A stretch of 64,000 nt of DNA, taken from contig NZ_AUCU01000024.1 of the NCBI RefSeq assembly GCF_000429925.1, positions 21,215 to 85,214 of the forward strand, given 5' to 3'. The translations under genes and the position numbers were made by a program. The notes below the pieces were generated by a model. That model searched no databases. It had not been told where the DNA came from and saw nothing but the letters and a program-made list of their open reading frames with translations. The DNA comes from Desulfatirhabdium butyrativorans DSM 18734 (GTDB lineage Bacteria; Desulfobacterota; Desulfobacteria; Desulfobacterales; Desulfatirhabdiaceae). Below are positions 19,662 to 28,141 of this stretch, piece after piece (position 1 is the first letter of the stretch; each line of letters begins with the position of its first letter).

Positions 19662-20609
19662 ATGATCGTATCCGAGAGCATTGCCAGAGACATGCTGCGG
19701 CTTGTGGTCTGGTATCCCCTGAGATGGGTTCTCACCCGGGCACCCGTTTCATGGGGGGTGATGATCCTGCGGACGATGGGGGATATTCATTATATCGTTG
19801 GAAGGAAAAAACGCGCACAACTGCTCGAAAATCTCTCGCGGCTCAATCGGAAGATGTGTTGCAGTGATTCTGTGCAATACAAACGAATAATCCGGGAATA
19901 TTTCCGCAACCATTATGTCGATCATCTGATGATCTTCTTGTTGCCGCGATTGAAGTTGGCCGACATTGACACCCATATCGAACTGGATGGTCTCCATCAT
20001 TTGGATCGAGCTTTGAGCGAAAAGCGGGGGGTGATCCTGGTTCATGGTCATTTCGGCCCGGTTCATCTGCCCTTGGTCTGTCTCAGCCGGATGGGATATC
20101 CCATGATGCAGATCGGGATGCCTTCAGACGAAGGACTGAGCCGCATCGGCAAGTCTGTCGCATTCAGGCTTCGGCTCAAATACGAGGCCCGGCTTTCTGC
20201 GGATATCATTCATGCCAAATCCTTTCTGCGACCTGTCATTCAATGGCTGAAACAAAACGGTGTATTGATGATTACGGGCGATGGTACCGGTACGCAGGAT
20301 CGTACGGGGCGATATGATCGGTTTTCCTTTTTTGGCTTTCCTGTTTTGTTTCCGCTTGGTCCTGCAATCTTGTCCCAAAAAACGGGAAGCGCCCTTCTGC
20401 CGTTATTTGTCGTACCCGGCGAGAAGAAGCTGTTCCGGATCGTGATCGAGGAGCCGATTCTGACCAATACCGAGTCCGCGGATATTCGGCTGACAGTGAG
20501 CCGATTTATCCGTCGGCTTGAACATCATGTGGGCAACTGGCCGGGATATATGCATTTTCTGGATCGGTTCGAAGAAGGCCAGTGGATCGAAAAATGGGGC
20601 GTTGGGTGA
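19662..20609 (+). CDS. LpxL/HtrB-like lysophospholipid acyltransferase family protein (second copy)
   Basis: 315 aa, the same family as the gene at 12258, with which it brackets the first four radical SAM genes. The motif region reads 'GVILVHGHFGPVHLP': His130 is followed by His135 where the family normally has Asp or Glu (HX4D/E). Further family signatures are 'GDGTGTQDRTGRYDRFSFFG' and 'PLGPAILSQKTGSALLPLF'. It is likely to transfer an acyl chain from ACP or CoA to a lipid or glycolipid acceptor at the inner membrane, if active. The GT9 gene starts at the base after its stop codon. Confidence 0.8.
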   Translation: MIVSESIARDMLRLVVWYPLRWVLTRAPVSWGVMILRTMGDIHYIVGRKKRAQLLENLSRLNRKMCCSDSVQYKRIIREYFRNHYVDHLMIFLLPRLKLADIDTHIELDGLHHLDRALSEKRGVILVHGHFGPVHLPLVCLSRMGYPMMQIGMPSDEGLSRIGKSVAFRLRLKYEARLSADIIHAKSFLRPVIQWLKQNGVLMITGDGTGTQDRTGRYDRFSFFGFPVLFPLGPAILSQKTGSALLPLFVVPGEKKLFRIVIEEPILTNTESADIRLTVSRFIRRLEHHVGNWPGYMHFLDRFEEGQWIEKWGVG

Positions 20610-21779
20610 ATGTATCGTATCGTCAACCGCAAAAAACTGCTGATGACACAGGTTGCCGATGCGATTGGCTACGCCATGCGCCGAATGCTTCGCCGACCCA
20701 TTGCTTCGGGCGAAACCGGCCTGCTCGATCCGAGCTCCGTAAAACGGATACTGGTGATTCGAACGGCATATATCGGTGACGTGGTGATGACGCTGCCGAT
20801 ATTGAAGCCCCTGAAACAGCGTTTTCCGGATGCCCGCATTTCATTCATGACTTCAAGTGATGCCGCCTCCTTGTTGAAGAACAATCCATACGTGGATGAG
20901 GTCCTGGAAGTGAATCCATTCTGGTTTTATTCCGGGAAGAGGTGGGATTGGTTGCGGTCCCTTCGATCCTGGAGAAGATGCCGATTCGATCTGATCATCG
21001 AAGCCCGCGGGGATATCCGGGATTTGCTGTTTTTGGTCTTTCTCCTGAGGGCTGGCCGGAAAGTGAGCTATGCGGTGGGCGGCGGCGGATTTGTGCTGAC
21101 CGATATTGTCAGCCACCCGCGGATCAACCACCGGGTAAACTACCATCTGGATTTGGTGAAATACCTGGATTGCGATGTCGATCCCGACAATCTGGAATGG
21201 GATATCTATGAAACAGCAGAGGAAACGGATTGCATCCGCCGCATTCTGGCGGAAGCTGGGATACCGTCATCTTTCTGGTGTGCCCATCCTGGATCCCGAT
21301 TGCCCTTGAAGCGATGGATGAATGAACGGTATGCAGAGACTTTCGATCGGATATCCGAAACGACCGGTCTGCCGCTGGTGTTGCTTGGAACTCGCGGGGA
21401 TGCCGGAAATATCCAAGCGATTTGCAGGCTGTTGAAACAACGGCCCTACTGCCTGATCGGAAAATTGGGTTTGCGGGAATTGAGTGGCGTCATCAGAAGG
21501 GCTTGCCTGCTGGTTTGCAATGACAGCGCCCCGATGCATATCGCTGCATTGGTGAAAACGCCTACAGTAGCCCTCTTCGGCCCCTCCAAGTCTTCCCAGA
21601 CCGGTCCGTTCAGCCCGGTGGCGCGCGTGGTCGAAACCCCGTGTATGTGCAGGGAACGATGCGACGAGCATGCCTGTTCGAACCGGGGTTATCACCATTG
21701 CATGAAATCAATAGCGGTAAACGATGTCGTCCAAAGCGCTTTGGAATTGTGGAAGCAAACGGCAAGTTTCAGACAATAA
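20610..21779 (+). CDS. Glycosyltransferase family 9 (heptosyltransferase-like)
   Basis: 389 aa, GT-B fold. The N-terminal 'RILVIRTAYIGDVVMTLPIL' and the C-terminal 'CNDSAPMHIAALVKTPTVALFGPS' are hallmark GT9 motifs seen in LPS heptosyltransferases (WaaC/WaaF). Near the end it has a cysteine-rich stretch 'CMCRERCDEHACSNRGYHHC' typical of several anaerobe GT9 proteins. The start ATG lies immediately after the previous TGA, so it is translationally coupled to the acyltransferase. It would transfer a heptose or related sugar to a lipid-linked core. Confidence 0.86.
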   Translation: MYRIVNRKKLLMTQVADAIGYAMRRMLRRPIASGETGLLDPSSVKRILVIRTAYIGDVVMTLPILKPLKQRFPDARISFMTSSDAASLLKNNPYVDEVLEVNPFWFYSGKRWDWLRSLRSWRRCRFDLIIEARGDIRDLLFLVFLLRAGRKVSYAVGGGGFVLTDIVSHPRINHRVNYHLDLVKYLDCDVDPDNLEWDIYETAEETDCIRRILAEAGIPSSFWCAHPGSRLPLKRWMNERYAETFDRISETTGLPLVLLGTRGDAGNIQAICRLLKQRPYCLIGKLGLRELSGVIRRACLLVCNDSAPMHIAALVKTPTVALFGPSKSSQTGPFSPVARVVETPCMCRERCDEHACSNRGYHHCMKSIAVNDVVQSALELWKQTASFRQ

Positions 21780-21794
21780 CCTTTTCCCCCACAG

Positions 21795-23039
21795 ATGATG
21801 CGAATGAACGTTGAAATCAGAAAAGCGAATTCGCTCCGTGAAATTCAGACGGGCGTGGGCGAAATATTCGGCTGTTTTTATAATGTCCTGCCAGATTCCA
21901 AGGATGCCCGCATCCTGTTGAAACCCAATTTGAACGCCAATATGAATGCATTGACGGGAAATACCACCGATCTGCGCCTGATTGCTGCGATCCTGATGTA
22001 TCTGAAGGACTTGGGGTATCATCGCATCACGATTGGCGAGGGAACCAACAGCGGATATTACCGGAATGACATCAGCGTGATCTCCCGCCTGAGAATCGAC
22101 CGGCTGGCGCGCCACTTCGGTGTGGGCGTTCGTGATCTGAACCGGGATCGACCGGTGGATATCGCGTTTGAAAACGGAATTCGTGCAGGGGTTGCCGAAA
22201 CCTGTTTTCAAAGTGATTTCTGGATCAATCTCCCGAAAATCAAAACCCATTTTGAAGTCGGGATGAGCGTTTGTTTGAAAAACCTGATGGGCTGTCTGGT
22301 CGGTCAGGACAACAAGAAGAAAACCCACCAGAGTCTAGCCAAAAATATCGTGAATCTCAATATGCAGTGCAAACCTCAGCTTCATGTCATCGACGGATTG
22401 ATTGCAATGGAAGGACTGGGGCCGACGAGGGGAACGCCGGTACATCTCGGCCTGATTCTGGGCGGAACGGATCCCTTTCTGCTGGATATGGTCTGTGCTC
22501 GGATTGCCGGGTTCAATCCCCTGGATATTTTGACGCTTCAGGAGGCTGAATCCAGGGGCTTGATCGGCAAGGCCCATTTTGAATACGTGAACCATCTGAA
22601 CCTGGACGGTTTGATGAAGGCATTCAACATGCCCAGGGCAAATATCCTGGCTTCTTTTGTTCATCACCCCAGACGTCAGAAATATTTTCTGGCGGTTCGC
22701 AATACCCGGCTCTTGACATGGCTTGCGGCAACCAGGGGATTCGGACGGCTGCTGTTTCTGAGCGGCCTGCGGCAGGACAATTTTATTCGGGAAGAAATGC
22801 GGCTGGATCGGCTGACCTGGCAGTCCGGGCGCTGCGAGCCGGGGTGCACAAAGTGTTCGGACTATTGTCCGCTCGGACTCAATCCGGTCATCGCTATTCA
22901 GAACGGCGATACCCGATGCATCGGATGTCTCTATTGTTTTCTGGTCTGCCCCAGCAGGGCCATTGCATTTGAAGGGCGGCTTGGGTTTATGGCGGAACAA
23001 CTACGCCAGTACGATGAGCTTGTACGAACCGTTTGCTGA
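21795..23039 (+). CDS. DUF362 protein with C-terminal 4Fe-4S ferredoxin domain
   Basis: 414 aa. The DUF362 domain (about residues 25-280) shows 'ILLKPNLNANMNALTGNTTD', 'INLPKIKTHFEVGMSVCLKN' and 'HVIDGLIAMEGLGPTRGTP'. The C-terminus carries two cysteine groups ('CEPGCTKCSDYC' and 'CIGCLYCFLVCP') for iron-sulfur clusters. The biochemical role of DUF362 proteins is mostly unknown. Sitting between radical SAM genes, it could supply electrons to them; that is inference. The ATG at 21795 is followed by alternative in-frame ATGs at residues 2 and 4. Confidence 0.85.
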   Translation: MMRMNVEIRKANSLREIQTGVGEIFGCFYNVLPDSKDARILLKPNLNANMNALTGNTTDLRLIAAILMYLKDLGYHRITIGEGTNSGYYRNDISVISRLRIDRLARHFGVGVRDLNRDRPVDIAFENGIRAGVAETCFQSDFWINLPKIKTHFEVGMSVCLKNLMGCLVGQDNKKKTHQSLAKNIVNLNMQCKPQLHVIDGLIAMEGLGPTRGTPVHLGLILGGTDPFLLDMVCARIAGFNPLDILTLQEAESRGLIGKAHFEYVNHLNLDGLMKAFNMPRANILASFVHHPRRQKYFLAVRNTRLLTWLAATRGFGRLLFLSGLRQDNFIREEMRLDRLTWQSGRCEPGCTKCSDYCPLGLNPVIAIQNGDTRCIGCLYCFLVCPSRAIAFEGRLGFMAEQLRQYDELVRTVC

Positions 23040-23125
23040 CAGGCTTTGGCGTAAAACGAGGCTTTCATGCAGGCGCATTTGTTTGCGGCATATCATTTGG
23101 ATAGAAAAAACAATTATTGCGATGA

Positions 23126-23213
23126 CGCCTGAACGGAAATCTGCTATTCGGTGCAGCACGCAGACTGCCCTTCGTCTCAGGTTTTAACCAAAACGGGTTT
23201 TCCGTTCAGGCAC
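23126..23213. repeat. Palindromic element copy d (inverted orientation)
   Basis: The left end is CGCCTGAACGGAAAT and the right end TTTTCCGTTCAGGCAC. The interior (TATTCGGTGCAGCACGCAGACTGCCC ... CTCAGGTTTTAACC) matches the reverse complement of copies b and i, so this copy is flipped. It separates the DUF362 gene from radical SAM gene 5 and ends 33 bp before that start codon. Confidence 0.84.
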
Positions 23214-23245
23214 TGCAACAGGATAACCGACTTATCGGGAGATTC

Positions 23246-24718
23246 ATGAAAGCCCTCTTGCTCAACCCACCATTTTTACCCAAGTTTTCTCGACCCCAGC
23301 GAAGTCCAGCTGTCACCAAAAGCGGAACCCTGTATTATCCGATCTGGCTTGCCTATGCCACGGGCGTGCTGGAACAGGACTGGGTGGCGGCCACCCTGCT
23401 CGATGCACCTGCCAGGGGATTTTCCCTGACCGACACGGTGTCCTATGCAGCATCCATGAAGCCCGATCTCGTCGTCATGGACACCAGCACCCCCAGCATT
23501 CAAAACGATATGCTGGTTGCTATGAAGCTCCGGGATGCGATTCCGGATTGCTTTATCGTTATGGTGGGAACACATGTTTCTGCGCTTGCCGAAGAAACCC
23601 TTCTGACATGCGATGCCATCGATGCCGTTGCCAGAAGGGAATACGAATATACGATTCGGGATTTAAGCAGAGTGTTGAGGCAGAATCGGGTTGATCGAAA
23701 CCGGAACGATGGGCTTCAGGGTATAGGCGGTCTTTCTTACCGAATGAATGGGCATGTCGTTCACAATCCGGATCGGGTTTATATCGCTCACCTGGACAAC
23801 CTGCCCTGGGTCAGCACGGTTTACCAGAAGCATCTGAATATCAGGGATTATTTTAACCCGAATGCCTTGTACCCGATGGTGACGCTGATCACAAGCCGCG
23901 GATGTCCTTTCCGGTGCAGTTTCTGTTTGTATCCCCAGACATTGACCGGCAGGCGGTACCGTTTTCGCAGTATTGCGGATGTGTTGGACGAAATCGAATT
24001 TGTCGTTCGGACATTTCCGGACGCGCAGTCGATATTTTTTGAAGATGATACCCTGACCGCGAATAAACAGCGCTGCCTTCAATTTGCGGACGGGATTGTA
24101 CAACGGGGAATCCGAATTCCCTGGACCGCCAATTCCCGCATCGAAGTGGATCTGGAAACCATGATCCGGATCCGGGCCGCCGGATGCCGGCAGTTGTGTG
24201 TCGGGTTTGAAAGCGGCAGTCAGCAGGTGCTCGATTCCATGAAAAAAGGCATCCAAATCGAGCGGATGCAGCGGTTCATGCGTGATGCCAGGCAAGCCGG
24301 GATATTGATTCATGGCTGCTTCATGGTCGGATTTCCCGGAGAGACGGCAGAAAGCGTTCAACAAACCATCGATCTGGCGATCCGGCTCAAACCGGACACG
24401 GTGCAGTTTTATCCGGTAATGGTTTATCCGGGCACGGAAGCCTACGACAGCTATTTGCGCAAAGGCTGGATCACCTCCCGAGACTACCGGGACTGGGTGA
24501 CAACGGAGGGCCTCCACAATTGCGTCGTACGCAATGAATTTCTGACGTCCCGAGATTTGGTCCGACTGTGCGATCTGGCGCGAAGGCGCTTTTATCTCCG
24601 ACCGGGCTATATCCTCTATAAGTTGAGGCAGATGCTGGAGAGGCCATCGGAGGTGATCCGGACTGTCAAGGCAGCCAGGACGTTTTGCCGGCATCTTCTG
24701 GTCGGATCCAGGGTGTAG
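23246..24718 (+). CDS. Cobalamin-binding-type radical SAM protein 5
   Basis: 490 aa. It opens 'KALLLNPPFLPKFSRPQRSP', a typical B12-binding radical SAM N-terminus, with a diverged second half of that domain ('VGTHVSALAEETLL', 'VARREYEYTIRDL'). The SAM cluster motif is Cys220, Cys224 and Cys227 ('SRGCPFRCSFC'), followed by 'CVGFESGSQQVLDSMKKG' and 'MVGFPGETAES'. It resembles the hopanoid, bacteriochlorophyll and polysaccharide-locus radical SAM group in layout, but no specific activity can be assigned. Four bases separate it from the GT2 gene. Confidence 0.87.
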   Translation: MKALLLNPPFLPKFSRPQRSPAVTKSGTLYYPIWLAYATGVLEQDWVAATLLDAPARGFSLTDTVSYAASMKPDLVVMDTSTPSIQNDMLVAMKLRDAIPDCFIVMVGTHVSALAEETLLTCDAIDAVARREYEYTIRDLSRVLRQNRVDRNRNDGLQGIGGLSYRMNGHVVHNPDRVYIAHLDNLPWVSTVYQKHLNIRDYFNPNALYPMVTLITSRGCPFRCSFCLYPQTLTGRRYRFRSIADVLDEIEFVVRTFPDAQSIFFEDDTLTANKQRCLQFADGIVQRGIRIPWTANSRIEVDLETMIRIRAAGCRQLCVGFESGSQQVLDSMKKGIQIERMQRFMRDARQAGILIHGCFMVGFPGETAESVQQTIDLAIRLKPDTVQFYPVMVYPGTEAYDSYLRKGWITSRDYRDWVTTEGLHNCVVRNEFLTSRDLVRLCDLARRRFYLRPGYILYKLRQMLERPSEVIRTVKAARTFCRHLLVGSRV

Positions 24719-24722
24719 CAGG

Positions 24723-25724
24723 ATGAAATCTGTAAAGAGCGGGAAGAACATCGAGTTCTCCGTTATCGTGCCTGCCTTCAATTCCGGAAGAACACTGCCC
24801 CTATGCCTTGAAGCGCTCGAACGGCAGGACCTGGACAGAGGGCGCTTTGAAATCATTGTCGTGGATGATGGCTCAACAGACAATACATCGGAGCTTGTGC
24901 AGCGGTTTGATGTTCGTTATGTGTTTCAGGATAACCGGGGGCCGGCAAGCGCCCGGAACGCCGGAGTCGATGTTGCGTCGGGCCAAATCGTTCTTTTTAC
25001 GGATGCCGACTGTATGCCTTGTCCCGATTGGGTTGAAGAGATGGTGCGCCCATTTTCGGATGCCGGGATCGTTGCCGTAAAAGGGCGTTATCGAACGCGA
25101 CAAACGGAATTGGTCGCCAGATTTGTGCAGATGGAATTTGAGGATCGCTATGACATGCTTCAAAGGTATGAGGCCATCGACATGATCGATACCTATTCCG
25201 CTGCCTTCCGAAAAGATGTATTTCAACGAATGGGCGGATTCGACACCAGATTTCCGAAAGCAAACAACGAAGATACGGACCTTTCCTATCGCCTGGCGTC
25301 AGCGGGCTGCAAAATGGTATTCAATCCGAAGGCGGTTGTCTTCCATACCCATCCGGCCACGCTTGCAAAATATCTGAAAATCAAATTCTGGAGAGGGTAC
25401 TGGCGAATGGTTGTATACCGCAAATACCCCCATAAAGCCTTCAAGGACACGTACACACCCAATGTCCTGAAACTCCAGACCATTCTGATGGCATTGTCCT
25501 TTCCGGTATGCCTCCTTTCGATCGGGGATAGCCGCATCCTTCCATGGCTTGTATCGATTTGGGGTGTCGTATGGATGAGCGCCCTTCCGTTTTCACTGAA
25601 AACGTATCGAAAAGACAAGGCGGCAGGGCTTGCTTCACCCTGGATCATTTTGTTGCGATCGATGGTTTTTGCAGCAGGAAGTCTTCTGGGGCTGCTGAAG
25701 AGCCTGATTCAGCCATTGAAATGA
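24723..25724 (+). CDS. Glycosyltransferase family 2
   Basis: 333 aa. The GT-A catalytic domain occupies about residues 8-230 with 'VIVPAFNSGRTL', 'IVVDDGSTDNT' (nucleotide binding) and 'LFTDADCMPCP' (the metal-binding DXD position). 'NNEDTDLSYRLASAGC' is the late acceptor-site motif. Two C-terminal hydrophobic segments (about residues 255-325) anchor it to the membrane, as in polyprenyl-linked sugar transferases. It is the last gene of the plus-strand run. The 172 bp to the convergent gene (25725-25896) contains nothing I can identify. Confidence 0.87.
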   Translation: MKSVKSGKNIEFSVIVPAFNSGRTLPLCLEALERQDLDRGRFEIIVVDDGSTDNTSELVQRFDVRYVFQDNRGPASARNAGVDVASGQIVLFTDADCMPCPDWVEEMVRPFSDAGIVAVKGRYRTRQTELVARFVQMEFEDRYDMLQRYEAIDMIDTYSAAFRKDVFQRMGGFDTRFPKANNEDTDLSYRLASAGCKMVFNPKAVVFHTHPATLAKYLKIKFWRGYWRMVVYRKYPHKAFKDTYTPNVLKLQTILMALSFPVCLLSIGDSRILPWLVSIWGVVWMSALPFSLKTYRKDKAAGLASPWIILLRSMVFAAGSLLGLLKSLIQPLK

Positions 25725-25896
25725 GTCATGACGGCCGGGTAAAGCTGGTTTCAAAGGCGATTGGGTGTCGAGAATTTTTCAAGGGGTCTGAATGCCGGAT
25801 ATGGGGCGAGCTTGCCAGTATTTCCCATCTGGCTCAATCATCGGAACGGGAATTTTTGGATTGCAGCCTTGGTGTGTCGTTACGCGGCGGTTGCGA

Positions 25897-27000
25897 TCAG
25901 GGAAGAATGGTTTTCAACCGCCTGGAAATTGCTTCTGCCGCAACCCGATGACCATCCTGATTGAAATGGCCGTTCCCTTTGCCGCCAAAGCCATGGAGCA
26001 ATCGGCCCGTTGCCTTGTTGAATGCGATCATATCCGGCGAAAGCGCCAGAAATGGAATTCCGTGGGTTTTGCAGAAGGTTTCGAGGCGTTTTTGCGAATA
26101 GTCCGGATCCAGATTCGGGAATTTTTTCATAAAGGCTGCTCGCTGATCGCTGTGGACCTGAACCCCTTCTGTCAGACAGACAACCAGAAATCTGCGGTTG
26201 TCTCCGATATCCATTGTGGTGTCCCGGTACAACTGCAGGAAAAGCTTTTCAGTCAAATCCCACATTTTATCGAAATCCGGGATCGCGCCATCCGGGTTTC
26301 CGAAAGCACCTTTCCATAAACCCGGTTCGGTGAAAATCTCCTGTTTGCGAAAGTACAGCTCCCGGCGCACATCCAGAACGCGCCTGGCAAGGGAAAAGTG
26401 GTATTGTGTCCAATCCATCATCCGGCGAATCCAGGCAAATTGTGCGGCGCCTGGAGAAGGGATGACGGAAACGCCGTTTGCATCCGGTGCAACATAGATC
26501 GGGAATAGACGAGAGGGGGTGCTCCTCCTCCAGTTATCGATGACATCGTTTCCGGGGAAAAAACAGACGATCACCATATCCGGCCGGAAGGGCCTGACAT
26601 CATAGCGGTATGTCAGCAACTCCTCGACCTGTCCCTGCCCGCTGATCCCAAAATTCATCATCTCGATATTGCCGAGATGTTTCTCGATGATCTTCGGGAA
26701 AGTGAATTCAGGATCGAGCTGCAGCGCCTCGACAAATGAGTCTCCCAGTACGGCAACGCGGTATTCCTTTTCTTTAGGAATCCGCCATTCAACATCCCGA
26801 AAGCCAAAGGAATTGATCGAAAACTTGCCCGGATTTTCATGGACCCACGTCCCGCTCATGCCGGGTCGAAGGCGGAAACCCGTTTTGGGATCATAGATTC
26901 GGATCGCTGGCTCTGGTTTCCAGGGCAACAGGCGACTGATCGCCTCGGCAATACAAAATGCTGTCAATGTACTCAAGACAACAAGAAACAGCCGCTTCAT
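25897..27000 (-). CDS. Exported SGNH/GDSL-like hydrolase family protein
   Basis: 367 aa with an N-terminal signal anchor (about residues 3-20). An SGNH domain begins with 'VAVLGDSFVEA' (Ser88), followed by 'MNFGISGQGQVEE', 'FFPGNDVIDN' as the Asn block, and 'GHFNQDGHRVAAEAI' as the His block. This is the same superfamily as the protein at 8886 but a different subgroup, and it lacks the three membrane helices. The role is probably O-acyl hydrolysis or transfer on an envelope glycan; the substrate is unknown. It faces the polysaccharide and radical SAM run tail to tail. Confidence 0.78.
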   Translation of the reverse strand: MKRLFLVVLSTLTAFCIAEAISRLLPWKPEPAIRIYDPKTGFRLRPGMSGTWVHENPGKFSINSFGFRDVEWRIPKEKEYRVAVLGDSFVEALQLDPEFTFPKIIEKHLGNIEMMNFGISGQGQVEELLTYRYDVRPFRPDMVIVCFFPGNDVIDNWRRSTPSRLFPIYVAPDANGVSVIPSPGAAQFAWIRRMMDWTQYHFSLARRVLDVRRELYFRKQEIFTEPGLWKGAFGNPDGAIPDFDKMWDLTEKLFLQLYRDTTMDIGDNRRFLVVCLTEGVQVHSDQRAAFMKKFPNLDPDYSQKRLETFCKTHGIPFLALSPDMIAFNKATGRLLHGFGGKGNGHFNQDGHRVAAEAISRRLKTILP

Positions 27001-27011
27001 TGAACCTCGAT

Positions 27012-27075
27012 CCGTTTTGAAACGGTTACACCTTCTTTACCGGCTTTGCTGCAAATCGATATGCGGCAAAGCCGG
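27012..27075. other. Two adjacent hairpins between minus-strand genes
   Basis: CCGTTT-TG-AAACGG at 27012-27025 and a larger stem at 27040-27075 with arms CCGGCTTTGCTGC and GCGGCAAAGCCGG (one mismatch). They follow the proline-rich lipoprotein gene and precede the SGNH gene on the minus strand. There is no T-run on either side, so a classical intrinsic terminator is not supported; transcript stabilisation or attenuation is possible. Confidence 0.5.
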
Positions 27076-27090
27076 CGCATTCCGGATCAA

Positions 27091-27264
27091 TCATCCGGGA
27101 GGTGGCGGTGGCGGCGGAAATGGTGGTGGCGGTGGTGGCGGCGCAGGTACGATTACCGGCGGGGGCGGAGCCGGAGGCGGGGGGGGAGGAACCGGTGAAA
27201 TATAGCATCCGACGATTCCGATGACCGTTATCACAGCCAACACGATCCAGACCTTGATGTTCAT
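27091..27264 (-). CDS. Small proline-rich lipoprotein
   Basis: 57 aa. A lipoprotein signal 'MNIKVWIVLAVITVIGIVGC' ends in a lipobox (IVGC), and the mature part is almost wholly Pro with a few Ala, Val and Ile ('YISPVPPPPPPAPPPPV'). The ATG at 27264 has AAGGAGGATCGA upstream; a longer frame from 27315 overlaps the neighbour. The gene lies 10 bp after the SH3b protein. It may be a polyproline spacer or adhesive peptide tethered to the membrane. I know no characterised homologue. Confidence 0.6.
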   Translation of the reverse strand: MNIKVWIVLAVITVIGIVGCYISPVPPPPPPAPPPPVIVPAPPPPPPPFPPPPPPPG

Positions 27265-27274
27265 TCGATCCTCC

Positions 27275-27691
27275 TTAAGGAACTTCGATGGTATAGATTT
27301 CGCTGACCCATCCATAATGTCCGGGAAGGAACATCACATAGAGCCAACCCGGGGCTTTTCCGTGGATTTCCAGAATGTTTCCCCGATGAACGACACCAAC
27401 AACCGGATGTTGCGGCCCCGGCCCGGATCGGACATTCAGGGAACCCCTGGTGATCGTCACCCTGCCGCTGAACACTACCGGCGGGCCAACAATAACGATA
27501 TCGGGTACAAGAAGCCTTGGCGGCGGAATGGGAGGCCCGATCGGCGGGGGAAGAGGCGGTGGTGGTGGGCCTATGGGTGGCGGCGGCGGGGGCGGATAGG
27601 GCCGTGGCGGATGCGCTATGGATACGCTTTGCAGAACCAAAATTCCGCTGAAAAGAACAGCCATTGCAATCAGAATCGATTTTTTCATCAT
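27275..27691 (-). CDS. Exported proline-rich SH3b-domain protein
   Basis: 138 aa. A signal peptide (about residues 1-26, ending near 'SVSIA') leads into about 35 residues that are mostly Pro, Gly and Leu, then a bacterial SH3 (SH3b) domain: 'VTITRGSLNVRSGPGPQHPV' to 'GWLYVMFLPGHYGWV'. SH3b domains often bind peptidoglycan or peptides. The stop lies 10 bp before the proline-rich lipoprotein start, so both are probably co-transcribed and act in the envelope. The upstream gap 27692-27967 holds no gene I can support. Confidence 0.72.
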   Translation of the reverse strand: MMKKSILIAMAVLFSGILVLQSVSIAHPPRPYPPPPPPPIGPPPPPLPPPIGPPIPPPRLLVPDIVIVGPPVVFSGRVTITRGSLNVRSGPGPQHPVVGVVHRGNILEIHGKAPGWLYVMFLPGHYGWVSEIYTIEVP

Positions 27692-27967
27692 GTCCTCCGG
27701 GTACCGTAAAGCTGGTTCGTTTCCGAACTACATGATCCCATCCAACCAAAGCATTTTCAAACGAGTGTTGATATAAAATCGGGCTGCGCTTCAAAGATGC
27801 CGTTCATGCACGATTTAGAATACGATTACCAAAATTTATGGCATTTGCTGCTGATTGAAGTCAAGCGGAAAATTGACAGCTTCAACATCGGATCACCCCG
27901 GAACAGGCTGCTTTTCAGTCTGTTTTGAAATCGGGAAACCATCGTTCCCTCTCCCTCGGGCAGGACA

Positions 27968-28129
27968 TTATGCTGCATCGGCTCTTCTGTCCATTTCCTC
28001 TTCGATTCGCAGAATTTCTCGCCGGATGGCATCCTTCTCTTCCGGATCGACATGGGGGTCGTTCAATTTTCGATTCAGTCCCAACAAAATCATTTCAAGG
28101 CGATAATCGGTACAGGTATATTGATTCAT
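27968..28129 (-). CDS. 53-aa hydrophilic small protein at the end of the pilT operon
   Basis: The frame starts at an ATG (28129-28127) 12 bp downstream of the zinc-ribbon gene stop and ends with TAA at 27970-27968. It begins 'MNQYTCTDYRLEMILLGL' and ends 'EILRIEEEMDRRADAA'. It is highly charged, predicted helical, has no signal peptide, and has clean coding character through to the stop. The short intergenic distance and operon position support a real gene. Function unknown; a small regulator or adaptor of the upstream pseudo-receiver or PilT proteins is one possibility. Confidence 0.62.
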   Translation of the reverse strand: MNQYTCTDYRLEMILLGLNRKLNDPHVDPEEKDAIRREILRIEEEMDRRADAA

Positions 28130-28141
28130 AGTTGTTGTTGG

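Noticed and set aside
27100..27200. GGTGGCGGTGGC-rich tract that looks like a tandem DNA repeat
   Set aside because: It is explained by the polyproline codons (CCX) of the small lipoprotein on the minus strand.
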